Program-made: the position numbers and the translations under genes
In this document: positions 33,875-42,166 of the stretch, in pieces
Numbering within the stretch: position 1 is the first letter of the stretch
How the letters are laid out: every line of letters begins with the position of its first letter
Notes under the pieces: model-generated
The model's input: the letters and a program-made list of their open reading frames with translations, nothing else
What the model was told of the DNA's origin: nothing
Databases searched by the model: none
NCBI RefSeq assembly: GCF_014650715.1
Contig: NZ_BMVM01000010.1
Location: forward strand, 1-64,000
Source of the DNA: Streptomyces bluensis
Lineage (GTDB): Bacteria; Actinomycetota; Actinomycetes; Streptomycetales; Streptomycetaceae
Length of the DNA: 64,000 nucleotides
Reading direction: 5' to 3'

Positions 33875-35150
33875 ACGGCCAACGTAACGGGCTTTGAGGC
33901 GGGGCGCGCGAACGGGTAGCCCAACCGGTGCGCGTCGGGGAGGTCGTCGCCCCCGCCGCCCCTACCCGTCCCATCCCCAGGGGCTCCGCCCCTTCAACCC
34001 CACCCGAGGGGCCTCCGCCCCCTGCCCCCCGAACACCGAGGCTCCGCCCCGCCCCCGCACTTCAGAACCCCGCACTCCGAGGCTCCGCCCCGGGCCGTGC
34101 ACTTCAGGGCTCCGCGCTCCGAGGCTGGCACCCCGGACCCCGCACTCCAGGGTGCGCCCCCCGGCCTCACGCTTCAGGGTTCCACGCTTCAGGGCTCCGC
34201 CCCAGCCCCCCGCTTCAGGGCTCCACAGCTTCAGGGCTCCACCCCGGGCCCGCGCTTCAGGGCTCCATTCCGGACCCGCCTCACGGGGCCGCACCCCCGG
34301 CAACCGCAGCTCGGGGCACCACCCCGGCCCCACGCTTCAGGTCTCCACGCTCCGAGGCCCCGCCCCAGGCCCCGCACTTCAGAGTCCGCCCCCGGCCCCA
34401 CGCTTCAGGGCTCCACCCCGGACCCGCACCACAGGGCCGCACCCCCGGCCACCGCACCTTCGGGCTCCACCCCGGCCCCGCGCCCCAGGTTCCGCCCCCG
34501 CCCCGCGCCTCAGGCTCCACCCCGGACCCGCACCACAGGGCCGCACCCCCGGCCACCGCACCTTCGGGCTCCACCCCGGCCCCGCGCCTCAGGTTCCCCC
34601 CGGCCTCCCCGCTTCAAGGCTCCACCCCGCCCCCGCACCACAGGGCCGCACCCCGCCCCTGCACCTCGGGGCTCCAGCCCGCCCCCGCACCCCACGTTCC
34701 GCCCCCGCCCCGCGCCTCAGGCTCCACCCCGGACCCGCACCACAGGGCCGCACCCCCGGCCACCGCACCCCCAGCCACCGCGCCTTCGGCCCCCCGGACC
34801 GCCCCACGGGGCCGCGCACCTAGGCCCTGCACCTCGGGGCTCCGCCCCGGCCCTTCCCCTCAGCCCCCCGGCGCCATTTCCGGGGGCGCCCCCGGCTCCT
34901 CAATCGCCGGAGCGGCGGGGTTTCTGCTGGGCGGGGCTGAAAGATCCAGCTCGGCCGGCGTTTGAGGACGGGCCGTTCAGGCCGGCAGCGGGGGTCTGGG
35001 GGCGCAGCCCCCTGGGATGGGACGGGTAGGGGCGGCGGGGGCGAAAGAAACTCGCCATTCACGTCGACCCCCGCCCCACGAACCCCTTGGTGAAAGCCGT
35101 ACGCCCCATTTGCAGTCGGCCGAATCGCGCTCCCATCACCCCTCGGTAAG
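33875..35150. repeat. Degenerate GC-rich repeat block bounded by inverted repeats
   Basis: Between the VOC and TetR genes lies ~1.2 kb without a credible gene. From about 33990 to 34860 it is made of degenerate units like CTTCAGGGCTCCGCCCCGGC, some with longer units such as ACCGCACCTTCGGGCTCCACC recurring at ~34455, ~34557 and in part ~34765. All three plus-strand frames stay open for 300 codons and read as Pro/Arg/Ala simple sequence, which argues against coding. A ~46-bp inverted repeat flanks it: 33947-33992 and 34998-35044, with the first 31 bases identical. Confidence 0.7.
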
Positions 35151-35165
35151 CTGACGGCATGACAG
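35151..35165. promoter_or_regulatory. Regulon palindrome, one mismatch, over the TetR start
   Basis: CTGACGGCATGACAG: left arm perfect, right arm GACAG instead of GTCAG. It covers the ATG of the TetR gene (35159), a classic autoregulatory position. Confidence 0.55.
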
Positions 35166-35806
35166 GACAAGTGCGTACCGTCGACGGCCGCGTGGCCGGC
35201 CGACGTGGGCAGGCGACCCGGCAGAAGCTGCTCGACTGCCTCAGCGAGATGCTCAGCTCCTCCCCGTACCGGGACGTCAAGGTCATCGATGTCGCCCGGA
35301 GGGCGGGGACTTCGCCCGCGACCTTCTACCAGTACTTCCCGGACGTCGAGGGCGCCGTCCTGGAAATCGCTGATCAAATGGCCGCCGAGGGCGCCGGGTT
35401 GACCGAGTTGCTCGAAGGACGGTCCTGGGTCGGCAAGGCCGGCTGGCAGACCGCACAGGAGCTCGTCGACGGCTTCCTGGACTTCTGGCGCAGGCACGAC
35501 GCGATCCTGCGCGTCGTCGACCTGGGCGCGGCCGAGGGCGACAAACGTTTCTACAAGATCCGTATGAAGATCCTGAACTCCGTGAACAACTCCCTCGCGG
35601 ACGCGGTCGCCGAGCTCCAGGCGAAAGGCAGGGTCGACAAGGACGTGAACCCGGCGGCGATCGCCGGTTCGATCGTCGCCATGCTCGCCGCCGTGGCCTC
35701 GCACCAGAAGGGCTTCCAGAGCTGGGGCGTCAAACAGGCCGAACTGAAGCCGAATCTGTCCCTGTTGGTGCACCTCGGCATCACGGGCAGGAAGCCGACC
35801 AAGTAG
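35159..35806 (+). CDS. TetR family regulator, candidate master repressor of the catabolic regulon
   Basis: The 215-residue TetR protein has an N-terminal HTH head (RQKLLDCLSEMLSSSPYRDV, then DVARRAGTSPATFYQYFPDV) and a C-terminal ligand domain (QTAQELVDGFLDFWRRHDAI, FYKIRMKILNSVNN). Its start codon lies inside a one-mismatch copy of the CTGAC-N5-GTCAG palindrome. It stands in the middle of the catabolic genes that carry the other copies and is the only TetR gene among them. KstR/KstR2-type repressors of steroid breakdown in mycobacteria have the same role but recognise different DNA. That it controls this regulon is an inference. Confidence 0.88.
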   Translation: MTGQVRTVDGRVAGRRGQATRQKLLDCLSEMLSSSPYRDVKVIDVARRAGTSPATFYQYFPDVEGAVLEIADQMAAEGAGLTELLEGRSWVGKAGWQTAQELVDGFLDFWRRHDAILRVVDLGAAEGDKRFYKIRMKILNSVNNSLADAVAELQAKGRVDKDVNPAAIAGSIVAMLAAVASHQKGFQSWGVKQAELKPNLSLLVHLGITGRKPTK

Positions 35807-35906
35807 CGAAAGATTTCGAGAGATTCGCTTCGCTTGCAAGTCCTGTCATACAGGCGGCAGTTGACCCGTTCCCCGGGAGGCTGCCGCCTGTCGACGTATG
35901 GGGGCG

Positions 35907-36437
35907 TCAGCGCCGTACGATCCGGAACACCCGGATCTCCCGCTCCACCCTCCCCTGGTACGTCGCGTACGGCGGCCAGAACGCCAGCAGCGCCTGCCAC
36001 GCGGCCGCCCGCTCCTCCCCCTCCAGCAGCCGCGCCCTGACCGGTATGTCCTCGCCCTTCCAGCTGATCTCGGCGTCGGGGTGGGCGAGGAGGTTGGCGG
36101 TCCAGGCGGGGTGGCTGGTGCGTCCGAAGTTCGAGCCTATGAGGAGCCAGCTCGCGGGGCGCCCGCCGGACACGGACTCCGGCATGCAGGCCAGTGGCGT
36201 ACGGCGAGGCTGACCGCTTCTCGCCCCGGTGGCCGTCAGGATCGCACCGGGCAGCAGCTGCGCGCTGAGCAGCACCCTCCCGCGGGTCAGCCGGTGGGTC
36301 GCGCGGTCGAGCGCGGGGATGACGTGCGGCGCGATCCGCGCGAACGTCCGCGTGGACGACATCCTCTGCACCAGCCGGACACCCAGATCGCTCCCTTTCC
36401 TCATGGCTTTCCTCGGGGCTTTCCTCGGGGCCGCCAT
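35907..36437 (-). CDS. Ddn-like deazaflavin (F420)-dependent nitroreductase family protein
   Basis: The 176-residue protein has the split-barrel Ddn/FDOR pattern: LTATGARSGQPRRTPLACMP near residue 70, WLLIGSNFGRTSHPAWTANL near 100, and HPDAEISWKGEDIPVRARLL. The ATG at 36437 overlaps the upstream acyl-CoA dehydrogenase stop (TGATG), so the two are coupled. Members use reduced F420 to reduce quinones, enoyl or nitro compounds. The N-terminus has a duplicated RKAPRKAMRK stretch; an internal start there with GAGGAAAG is an alternative. Confidence 0.83.
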   Translation of the reverse strand: MAAPRKAPRKAMRKGSDLGVRLVQRMSSTRTFARIAPHVIPALDRATHRLTRGRVLLSAQLLPGAILTATGARSGQPRRTPLACMPESVSGGRPASWLLIGSNFGRTSHPAWTANLLAHPDAEISWKGEDIPVRARLLEGEERAAAWQALLAFWPPYATYQGRVEREIRVFRIVRR

Positions 36438-37648
36438 CAGACCGCCACCTCCCCGTCCTCGAAGAGCCTGGCCGCGTCGGCCGCGTGTGAGCGCAGCCGG
36501 TGCACGGGGCCGAAGAGCAGCTCGTCCCCGGCGGCCCGTTTGAAGGACAGGTGCGCGTCGTGTTCCCAGGTGAACCCGATACCCCCATGCAACTGGATGC
36601 CCTCGGCCGCCGCCACCCGCAGCGCCTCCAGCGCCTGGGCGAGCGCGAGCCCGCCCACCCGCTCCCCAGGGGGGACGGTGTGGGCCCTGCGGGCCGTCGC
36701 CCAGGCCGCGTAGTACGCCGCCGACCGCGCCGCCTGCACCCGTACGTACACGTCCGCCAGCCGGTGCTTGACCGCCTGGAAGGACCCGATCGGCCGCCCG
36801 AACTGCTCCCGCTGCCGTACGTGGGCGACCGTTCGCTCCAGCGCCCGGCCGGCCACGCCCACGGCCTCGGCGGCCAGGACGGCGGCGACGGTGTCCCCGG
36901 TGCCGGCCAGCGCCTGGAGTACGTCGTCCGTCTCCTCTCCGGGACCGAGTAACTCCGCGGCCACGTCTCGCAGTTCCAGGCGGGCCCGCGGCCGTGTCTC
37001 GTCCAGGGCCGTCTGCCGTACGCGCGTCAGGCCGTCCGCCGGGGCGCGTACGGTGAACAGCAGCGTGCGCGACCGCGCGTACCCTCCGGTGTGCGCGGCC
37101 ACCACCAGCAGCTCCGCGCTGTGCCCGTCGAGCACCTGGTCCACCTGCCCGTACAGCCGCCACCCGCCGTCGACGCGCCTCGCCTGCACTCCGCCCGCGC
37201 GCCCGCCCCCGGCCCAGTCCCCGTGGTTGTCGCCGGTCAGTCCGAGGGCGGCCCCAAGGCGCGGACCCGGCACGGCCAGGGCAGCGGTCGCCCTGCCACC
37301 GGCCAGGCGCGGCAGCAGGTCGGCGCGCTGCTCCCGCGTGCCGAGCGCGAGAAGCAGCGGGGCGACCACGACACAGGTCGCGAGGAACGGGCTGGGGGCC
37401 AGCGCGCGACCCAGCTCCTCCCCCGCCAGTGCCAGTTCGGTCGCCGAGCACCCGATCCCGCCGTACGCCTCGGGCACGGCCAGTCCGGGCAGGCCCAGTT
37501 GGTCGGCGAAGGTGGTCCACAGCCCGCCGTCGTACCCCTCCTCGGTCCGCAGGGCCGCGCGCACCTCCTCCGGGCCGCAGCGCTTGAGGAGCACCTCCCG
37601 TACCGTGCGCCGGATGTCTTCCTGTTCGGCGGTGAAGCGGGCGTCCAT
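36437..37648 (-). CDS. Acyl-CoA dehydrogenase, probable non-catalytic subunit type
   Basis: The 403-residue FadE-like protein starts at ATG 37648 with GAGG upstream. It has the N-terminal helical domain (GLPGLAVPEAYGGIGCSATE) and REQFGRPIGSFQAVKHRLAD, followed by IQLHGGIGFTWEHDAHLSFK. The C-terminal YEGT-type catalytic Glu segment of medium-chain enzymes is absent. In the alpha2beta2 dehydrogenases of steroid catabolism one of the two chains looks like this and pairs with a second FadE; candidates here are the enzymes at 58590 and 63329. Confidence 0.85.
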   Translation of the reverse strand: MDARFTAEQEDIRRTVREVLLKRCGPEEVRAALRTEEGYDGGLWTTFADQLGLPGLAVPEAYGGIGCSATELALAGEELGRALAPSPFLATCVVVAPLLLALGTREQRADLLPRLAGGRATAALAVPGPRLGAALGLTGDNHGDWAGGGRAGGVQARRVDGGWRLYGQVDQVLDGHSAELLVVAAHTGGYARSRTLLFTVRAPADGLTRVRQTALDETRPRARLELRDVAAELLGPGEETDDVLQALAGTGDTVAAVLAAEAVGVAGRALERTVAHVRQREQFGRPIGSFQAVKHRLADVYVRVQAARSAAYYAAWATARRAHTVPPGERVGGLALAQALEALRVAAAEGIQLHGGIGFTWEHDAHLSFKRAAGDELLFGPVHRLRSHAADAARLFEDGEVAV

Positions 37649-37680
37649 GGGCGGTCCCCTCTTCCTCACTGAGGCCTGAC

Positions 37681-37695
37681 CTGACGCTCCGTCAT
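37681..37695. promoter_or_regulatory. Regulon palindrome, one mismatch (acyl-CoA dehydrogenase side)
   Basis: CTGACGCTCCGTCAT: only the last base differs from CTGAC-N5-GTCAG. It lies 33 bp before the acyl-CoA dehydrogenase start at 37648. Confidence 0.6.
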
Positions 37696-37751
37696 ATTAG
37701 GCCCGGCGCACCCGGCTGCACACCCCCACCCCTCCCCCGGCGCACACTGAT

Positions 37752-37766
37752 CTGATGTACCGTCAG
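37752..37766. promoter_or_regulatory. Regulon palindrome, one mismatch (second Ltp)
   Basis: CTGATGTACCGTCAG: one arm base differs. It ends four bases before the ATG of the Ltp gene at 37771, leaving no room for a ribosome site, so the transcript may be leaderless. Confidence 0.6.
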
Positions 37767-37770
37767 ATTC

Positions 37771-38949
37771 ATGACTGCTGCTGTGACCGGTCGAAGGGTC
37801 GCGATCGTCGGCGTCTCCCTCTCCGACTGCGGCCGCGTGGACGACGCGACGCCGTACGCTCTGCACGCCCAGGCCGCCCGCCGGGCCCTGACCGACTCGG
37901 GTCTCGGCCGCGAGGTCGTCGACGGCTTCGCGTCGGCGGGGCTGGGCACACTGGCCCCCGCGGAGGTAGCCGAGTACCTGGGGCTGCGGCCGACGTGGAT
38001 GGACTCCACCTCCGTGGGCGGCTCCACCTGGGAGGTCATGGCGGCCCACGCGGCGGACGCGATCGCGGCGGGCCACGCGAACGCGGTGCTGCTCGTGTAC
38101 GGCTCGACGGCCCGCGCGGACATCAAGGCGGGACGCAGGACGGGCAACCTGTCCTTCGGAGCCCGCGGCCCTCTCCAGTTCGAGGTCCCCTACGGCCACA
38201 CCCTCATCGCCAAGTACGCCATGGCCGCCCGCCGCCACATGCACCAGTACGGCACCACGCTGGAGCAGCTCGCCTCCGTCGCCGTCCAGGCCCGCGCGAA
38301 CGCCGGGCCCAACCCCGAGGCCATGTTCCGCGAACCGATCACCGTGGACGACGTCCTGTCCGGCCCGATGATCGCGGACCCCTTCACCAAGCTGCACTGC
38401 TGCATACGGTCCGACGGCGGGGCGGCGGTGCTGCTGGCGGCCGAGGAGTACGTACGGGACTGCCGCCCGACCCCGGTGTGGATCCTCGGCACCGGGGAGC
38501 ATGTCTCGCACACCACCATGTCCGAGTGGGCCGACTTCACCGTCTCCCCGGCGGCGGTGAGCGGGCGCCTCGCCTTCGAGCGGGCGGGGGTGCGCCCGCA
38601 GGAGATCGACTTCGCCGAGATCTACGACGCCTTCACGTACATGACGCTGGTGACGCTGGAGGACCTCGGCTTCTGCGGGAAGGGCGAGGGCGGGGCGTTC
38701 GTGGAGGAGGGGCGGCTGACGCTGACCGGCGACCTGCCGGTGAACACCGACGGGGGTGGCCTGTCGGCCCAGCACCCGGGGATGCGGGGACTGTTCCTGC
38801 TCGTGGAGGCCGTACGGCAGTTGCGCGGGGAGGCCGGCGAGGGACGGCAGGTCCGCGCGGCGGACGGCGGCACGCCCCGGCTGGCCGTCGCGTCCGGGAC
38901 GGGCGGCTGGTTCTGCTCGTCGGGGACGGTGGTGCTCGGCCGGGGCTGA
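37771..38949 (+). CDS. Lipid-transfer protein / thiolase-fold enzyme (second Ltp)
   Basis: The 392-residue thiolase-fold protein begins RRVAIVGVSLSDCGRVDD. It has VGGSTWEVMAAHAADAIAAG in the active-site loop (no catalytic Cys), FAEIYDAFTYMTLVTLEDLG and VNTDGGGLSAQHPGMRG, and the C-terminus (ASGTGGWFCSSGTVVLG). The family is the same as the protein at 27250 but divergent in sequence, so the two probably act on different intermediates. Its DUF35 partner may be the protein at 46588, which has no Ltp gene beside it. The start context suggests leaderless translation. Confidence 0.8.
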   Translation: MTAAVTGRRVAIVGVSLSDCGRVDDATPYALHAQAARRALTDSGLGREVVDGFASAGLGTLAPAEVAEYLGLRPTWMDSTSVGGSTWEVMAAHAADAIAAGHANAVLLVYGSTARADIKAGRRTGNLSFGARGPLQFEVPYGHTLIAKYAMAARRHMHQYGTTLEQLASVAVQARANAGPNPEAMFREPITVDDVLSGPMIADPFTKLHCCIRSDGGAAVLLAAEEYVRDCRPTPVWILGTGEHVSHTTMSEWADFTVSPAAVSGRLAFERAGVRPQEIDFAEIYDAFTYMTLVTLEDLGFCGKGEGGAFVEEGRLTLTGDLPVNTDGGGLSAQHPGMRGLFLLVEAVRQLRGEAGEGRQVRAADGGTPRLAVASGTGGWFCSSGTVVLGRG

Positions 38950-38994
38950 GTCCGCTACGGCGACGTCGTTGATCGGGGTACGACAGTGCGCCGG

Positions 38995-39075
38995 GACTGC
39001 GACCGCTTGTCGGCGACCACGACAGCGTGTCGGGACTACAACAGCGTGTCGGGACTACGACAGCTTGTCGGCGAC
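38995..39075. repeat. Short repeats at the 3' end of the beta-lactamase gene
   Basis: Three ~19-bp units with the core CAGCGTGTCGGGACTAC and its variants sit directly downstream of the beta-lactamase stop, and CTTGTCGGCGACCACG occurs both at the gene end and 60 bp further on. The pattern looks like duplication of the last codons of the gene. Confidence 0.5.
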
Positions 39076-40026
39076 CACGGAGGCCGCTTCCGCGATCAGT
39101 TTGTTGTCGTGGGTGTCGTCCGCCTTGCCGCGGTTCGTCAGGATCGCCATGACGATGGGGGCCGAGTCGGGGGGCCACACGACGGCGATGTCGTTGCGGG
39201 CGCCGTAGCCGTTGCCGCTTCCGGTCTTGTCGCCGACCACCCAGCCCTCGGGCACCCCGGCCCGGATGACCTCGTTCCCGGTGGTGTTGGTCTTCAGCCA
39301 CGTGGTGAGCTGGGCGCGCTCCCGCTTGCGGAGGACGTCCCCGAGAACGTACGCCCGCAGGTCCTTGGCGAGTGCCCGCGGGGTGGTCGTGTCCCGGGTC
39401 TCGCCCGGCACCCAGTTGCTCAGGTCGGGTTCGATGCGATCCATCGAGGTGACCTGGTCGCCCAGCTTCCTGAGCTCCGCTTCGAGAGCCTTGGGGCCGC
39501 CGAGCTCCTCGTACAGCAGGTTTGCCGCGGTGTTGTCGCTGTACCGGACGGCGGCGTCGCACAGCTCGCTCAGCGTCATCCCGGTCTCGACGTGCTCCTC
39601 GGTGATCGGGGAGTTGGCGACCAGGTCGTCCTCGGAGTACCTGACCACCTTGTCCATACCGCTCAGGGAGTACTTCCGCAGAACGGCGCCGGCTTCGAGC
39701 GCCTTGAACGTGGAGTGGTAGCCGAACCGCTCGCCGTCCCGGTAGGCCACCTCGCGTCCGGTGCCGGTGTCGATCGCGTAGACGCCGAGCCGGGCGTCGA
39801 ACTTGCGCTCCAGTTCCTCCAGTTCGTTCAGTTCGTTCAGTTCATTTGACGCGCCGGTGATCGGCCTCGCCGCCGCGACCGGGGACGCCGACGCGGCCGA
39901 CGAGGTCGCGGAGCCCTCCTGGCCGCAGGCGACGAGCGGCACGACGAGCGCGAGCGCGGCGAGCGCGCCGCGCAGACCTCGGCGGGCAGGGGTGTGGCGG
40001 GCAGGGGTGTGGCGTGTGATCCGCAT
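39055..40026 (-). CDS. blaL: Class A beta-lactamase, lipoprotein form
   Basis: The 323-residue class A serine beta-lactamase has the acylated Ser in STFK (105-108), SDN (163-165), the omega-loop Glu199 in RIEPDLSN and KTG (267-269), so it should be active against penicillins. Residues 1-34 are a lipoprotein signal with lipobox LVAC (Cys34). [14 protein letters not shown] tract (61-73), from a 9-bp TTCAGTTCG repeat, separates lipid anchor and enzyme. It is divergent from a LysR regulator and a serine-reactive protein, the blaL-blaA-blaB arrangement described in Streptomyces cacaoi. Confidence 0.92.
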   Translation of the reverse strand: MRITRHTPARHTPARRGLRGALAALALVVPLVACGQEGSATSSAASASPVAAARPITGASNELNELNELEELERKFDARLGVYAIDTGTGREVAYRDGERFGYHSTFKALEAGAVLRKYSLSGMDKVVRYSEDDLVANSPITEEHVETGMTLSELCDAAVRYSDNTAANLLYEELGGPKALEAELRKLGDQVTSMDRIEPDLSNWVPGETRDTTTPRALAKDLRAYVLGDVLRKRERAQLTTWLKTNTTGNEVIRAGVPEGWVVGDKTGSGNGYGARNDIAVVWPPDSAPIVMAILTNRGKADDTHDNKLIAEAASVVADKLS

Positions 40027-40053
40027 GGTCCAGCCTCCTGGGTGTCATGAGTG

Positions 40054-40130
40054 CGGAGATCCGGAGATCCCGAGATCCGGAGATCCCAAGGCCCCGAGAT
40101 CGCAAGACCCCGAGATCCGGAGATCCGGTG
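40054..40130. repeat. GAGATCC short tandem repeats upstream of the beta-lactamase
   Basis: About eight degenerate 8-10 bp units of CGGAGATCC / CCGAGATCG type fill the space between the beta-lactamase start and the LysR operator. They could affect leader length or spacing. Confidence 0.6.
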
Positions 40131-40181
40131 ATCACCCTCACCGCCGTGCCGCCATGCGGTCCAATACCCGAACGCTCCGTT

Positions 40182-40200
40182 CCATGCTGATTCAGCATGG
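40182..40200. promoter_or_regulatory. Probable BlaA (LysR) operator, perfect palindrome
   Basis: CCATGCTGATTCAGCATGG is a perfect 9-bp-arm palindrome with one central base. It contains the LysR-type T-N11-A pattern, lies between the divergent bla and LysR genes and precedes the LysR start by 34 bp. Confidence 0.75.
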
Positions 40201-40234
40201 GGCCGAGCCGTGGATCTGGCATAAGGTTCCGGCC

Positions 40235-41200
40235 GTGGACTTGGTGGCAGCGTGTCGTGCGTTCGTCAGCGTCAGCGAGCACGGCAGTTTCACGGTCGGC
40301 GCGGCCGCCGCCCGGATGTCGCAGTCCGTGGCCAGCCGTCGCGTCGCCGCGCTGGAGGAACGCTTCGGCGAGCCGTTGTTCGAGCGCACGTCACGGCGGG
40401 CCGTCCTCACCCCCTTCGGCCGGGAGATGCTGCCGACGGCCAGACAGCTCGTGCAGGCGGCCGACGTGCTGCTGCACGAGGCGGAGGCCGCCAAGCGCAA
40501 GCCGTGGCGGCTCGCGGTGCCCGGCATCTGCTCCACGGCCGGTCTCGCCCGCCTCGTCGCGGAGGCACGCGGGCACGGCGTCACCCTCGATCTGCGCGTC
40601 GCGGGACCGGCGCAGCGCAGGGAACTCCTCCACGCGCAACAGGTGCGGGCCGCCCTGCTCGCGGTGCCCGCCGACGACGCGAGGTGGTCCGTGCCGCTCG
40701 GCCTCGCCGGTGCCCGGGATCCGGGCGTGAACCGCGTCTACCTCGAAACACTGCGGGTCGGACGAGCCTCCTCCGGCCCCGCCCGCCGCGTCTGGATCCA
40801 GCCCGAGGACGACGTGCCGCACATCCGCGACCCACTGACACGACTACGCGACGCGGTCGGTCTGCGGCCCGCACAGCTCGTCGCCGCGCCCGACCTGACG
40901 ACCGCCGCGGCGGAAGTCCTGTGCTCACGCGACCTGTTGCTGTGCTCGCCCGTCCAGGCCGAGGAACTCGCCCTGGCCTGGCGGCCCGTCGGCGAGATCA
41001 CGCTCGGCCGGGGCTTCGCCCTGGCCGCCGTCGGCGACGGCAATCCACAGATCGTCGAGGCGCGCCTGGGCGACGCCGTCGCCCGCTGTCTGGGCGCGGC
41101 AACCCCGGGAGGGCCAGGGGCAGGACCAGGGGCAGGACCAGGGCCAGGGCCAGGGGCAGGGGCAGGAGAAGAGGCAGGGGCAGGAGGGGCGGGGACTTGA
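40235..41200 (+). CDS. blaA: LysR family regulator of the beta-lactamase
   Basis: The 321-residue protein starts at GTG 40235, chosen because the operator palindrome lies upstream and codons before it would run through it. The LysR HTH is at residues 1-60 (CRAFVSVSEHGSFTVGAAAA, SQSVASRRVAALEERFGEP). The effector part is shorter and less conserved than in usual LysR proteins. The last ~30 residues are a Gly/Pro/Ala/Glu tail encoded by GGGGCAGGACCA-type repeats. By analogy with S. cacaoi BlaA it activates the divergent beta-lactamase gene. It is TTGA-coupled to blaB. Confidence 0.82.
   Translation: MDLVAACRAFVSVSEHGSFTVGAAAARMSQSVASRRVAALEERFGEPLFERTSRRAVLTPFGREMLPTARQLVQAADVLLHEAEAAKRKPWRLAVPGICSTAGLARLVAEARGHGVTLDLRVAGPAQRRELLHAQQVRAALLAVPADDARWSVPLGLAGARDPGVNRVYLETLRVGRASSGPARRVWIQPEDDVPHIRDPLTRLRDAVGLRPAQLVAAPDLTTAAAEVLCSRDLLLCSPVQAEELALAWRPVGEITLGRGFALAAVGDGNPQIVEARLGDAVARCLGAATPGGPGAGPGAGPGPGPGAGAGEEAGAGGAGT
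41104..41195. repeat. CAGGGGCAGGAC simple repeat in the blaA 3' end
   Basis: A run of CAGGGGCAGGACCAGGGG-like 6- and 12-bp units that encodes the Gly/Pro/Ala tail of the LysR protein. Length variation would change the tail or its frame relative to the coupled blaB start. Confidence 0.7.
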
Positions 41201-42102
41201 GCACCGAGGCGTTGTTGCACGACCTGCGCGGGCAACTGCGCGACGGGGGCCTGCACGGCTGCCTGCTCGTGCGGGATCTGCACACGGGAGAAGAGCTGGG
41301 GATCGAGCCGGACACCCCGCTGCCGTCCGCGTCGCTGGTCAAGGTCCCGCTCGCGATGGCGACGCTCGAACGCATCCGGCGGGGCGAGCTCGACGGAGCG
41401 ACGGCCCTCGACGTGCCGCCGGGGCGGATCACCACGGCCGGCCCCATCGGGCTGAGCCGTTTCCGCCACCCCGCACGGATCGCGGTCGACGACCTGCTCT
41501 ACCTGAGCACCTGCCTGAGTGACAGCCACGCCGCCGACGCCCTGTTCGGCCTCACCCCGCCCGCCCGGGTCGCCGAGATCCTCCACGAGCTCGACCTGCG
41601 CGACATCACCGTCCGGCACACGATGAACGAGCTGATGGACACCCCCGTCGAACGCCTCGACGCCAGTGAGGTCCACCTCGCCCACTCCCTCGCCATCGAC
41701 GCCGGCACCAGCGGCCGCGGCCACCGGGTGCCCCAACTCGACACCACCCGCGCCAACACCGGCAGCGCACGCGCCTGGGTCGAACTGCTCCAGGCCCTGT
41801 GGACACCGTCGAAGATCCACCCCGAGGTGGCCGAACGCGTACGTGACCTCATGGCCCACAACGTGCTCCGGCACCGGCTCGCCCCGGACTTCACCTCCGA
41901 CGCCACCACCTGGTCCTCCAAGACCGGCTCGCTCCTGAACCTGCGCCACGAGATCGGCGTCGTCGAGCACGCCGACGGCCAGGCCTTCGCCATCGCCGCC
42001 CTCACGGAATCACTCGTCCCGGCCGGCAGCCAGCCGGGGGCCGAGGCCCTCATGGCACAGGTCGCACGCGAACTCCGGGACCACCTACGGCAACTGTGGT
42101 AG
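41197..42102 (+). CDS. blaB: Serine-reactive (penicillin-recognising) regulator BlaB
   Basis: The 301-residue protein starts at TTG 41197, overlapping the blaA stop as TTGA. It has the beta-lactamase/transpeptidase fold without a signal peptide: SASLVK as the SxxK motif (46-49), SDS in place of SDN (108-110) and SSKTG near residue 240. Cytoplasmic location plus intact reactive motifs fit the S. cacaoi BlaB protein, which is required with BlaA for beta-lactamase induction. A role as the sensor of beta-lactam or muropeptide is inferred. Confidence 0.82.
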   Translation: MSTEALLHDLRGQLRDGGLHGCLLVRDLHTGEELGIEPDTPLPSASLVKVPLAMATLERIRRGELDGATALDVPPGRITTAGPIGLSRFRHPARIAVDDLLYLSTCLSDSHAADALFGLTPPARVAEILHELDLRDITVRHTMNELMDTPVERLDASEVHLAHSLAIDAGTSGRGHRVPQLDTTRANTGSARAWVELLQALWTPSKIHPEVAERVRDLMAHNVLRHRLAPDFTSDATTWSSKTGSLLNLRHEIGVVEHADGQAFAIAALTESLVPAGSQPGAEALMAQVARELRDHLRQLW

Positions 42103-42166
42103 CGGCCCCGGCCCACGTCGTTCAGGTCGCCGACGTCACCCAGATCGTCCAGATCCCCCAGTTGGC

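Noticed and set aside
33894-35029. Three overlapping plus-strand frames of over 300 codons
   Set aside because: They read as Pro/Arg/Ala simple sequence, all three frames are open at once, none has a ribosome site, and the DNA is a degenerate repeat bounded by inverted repeats.
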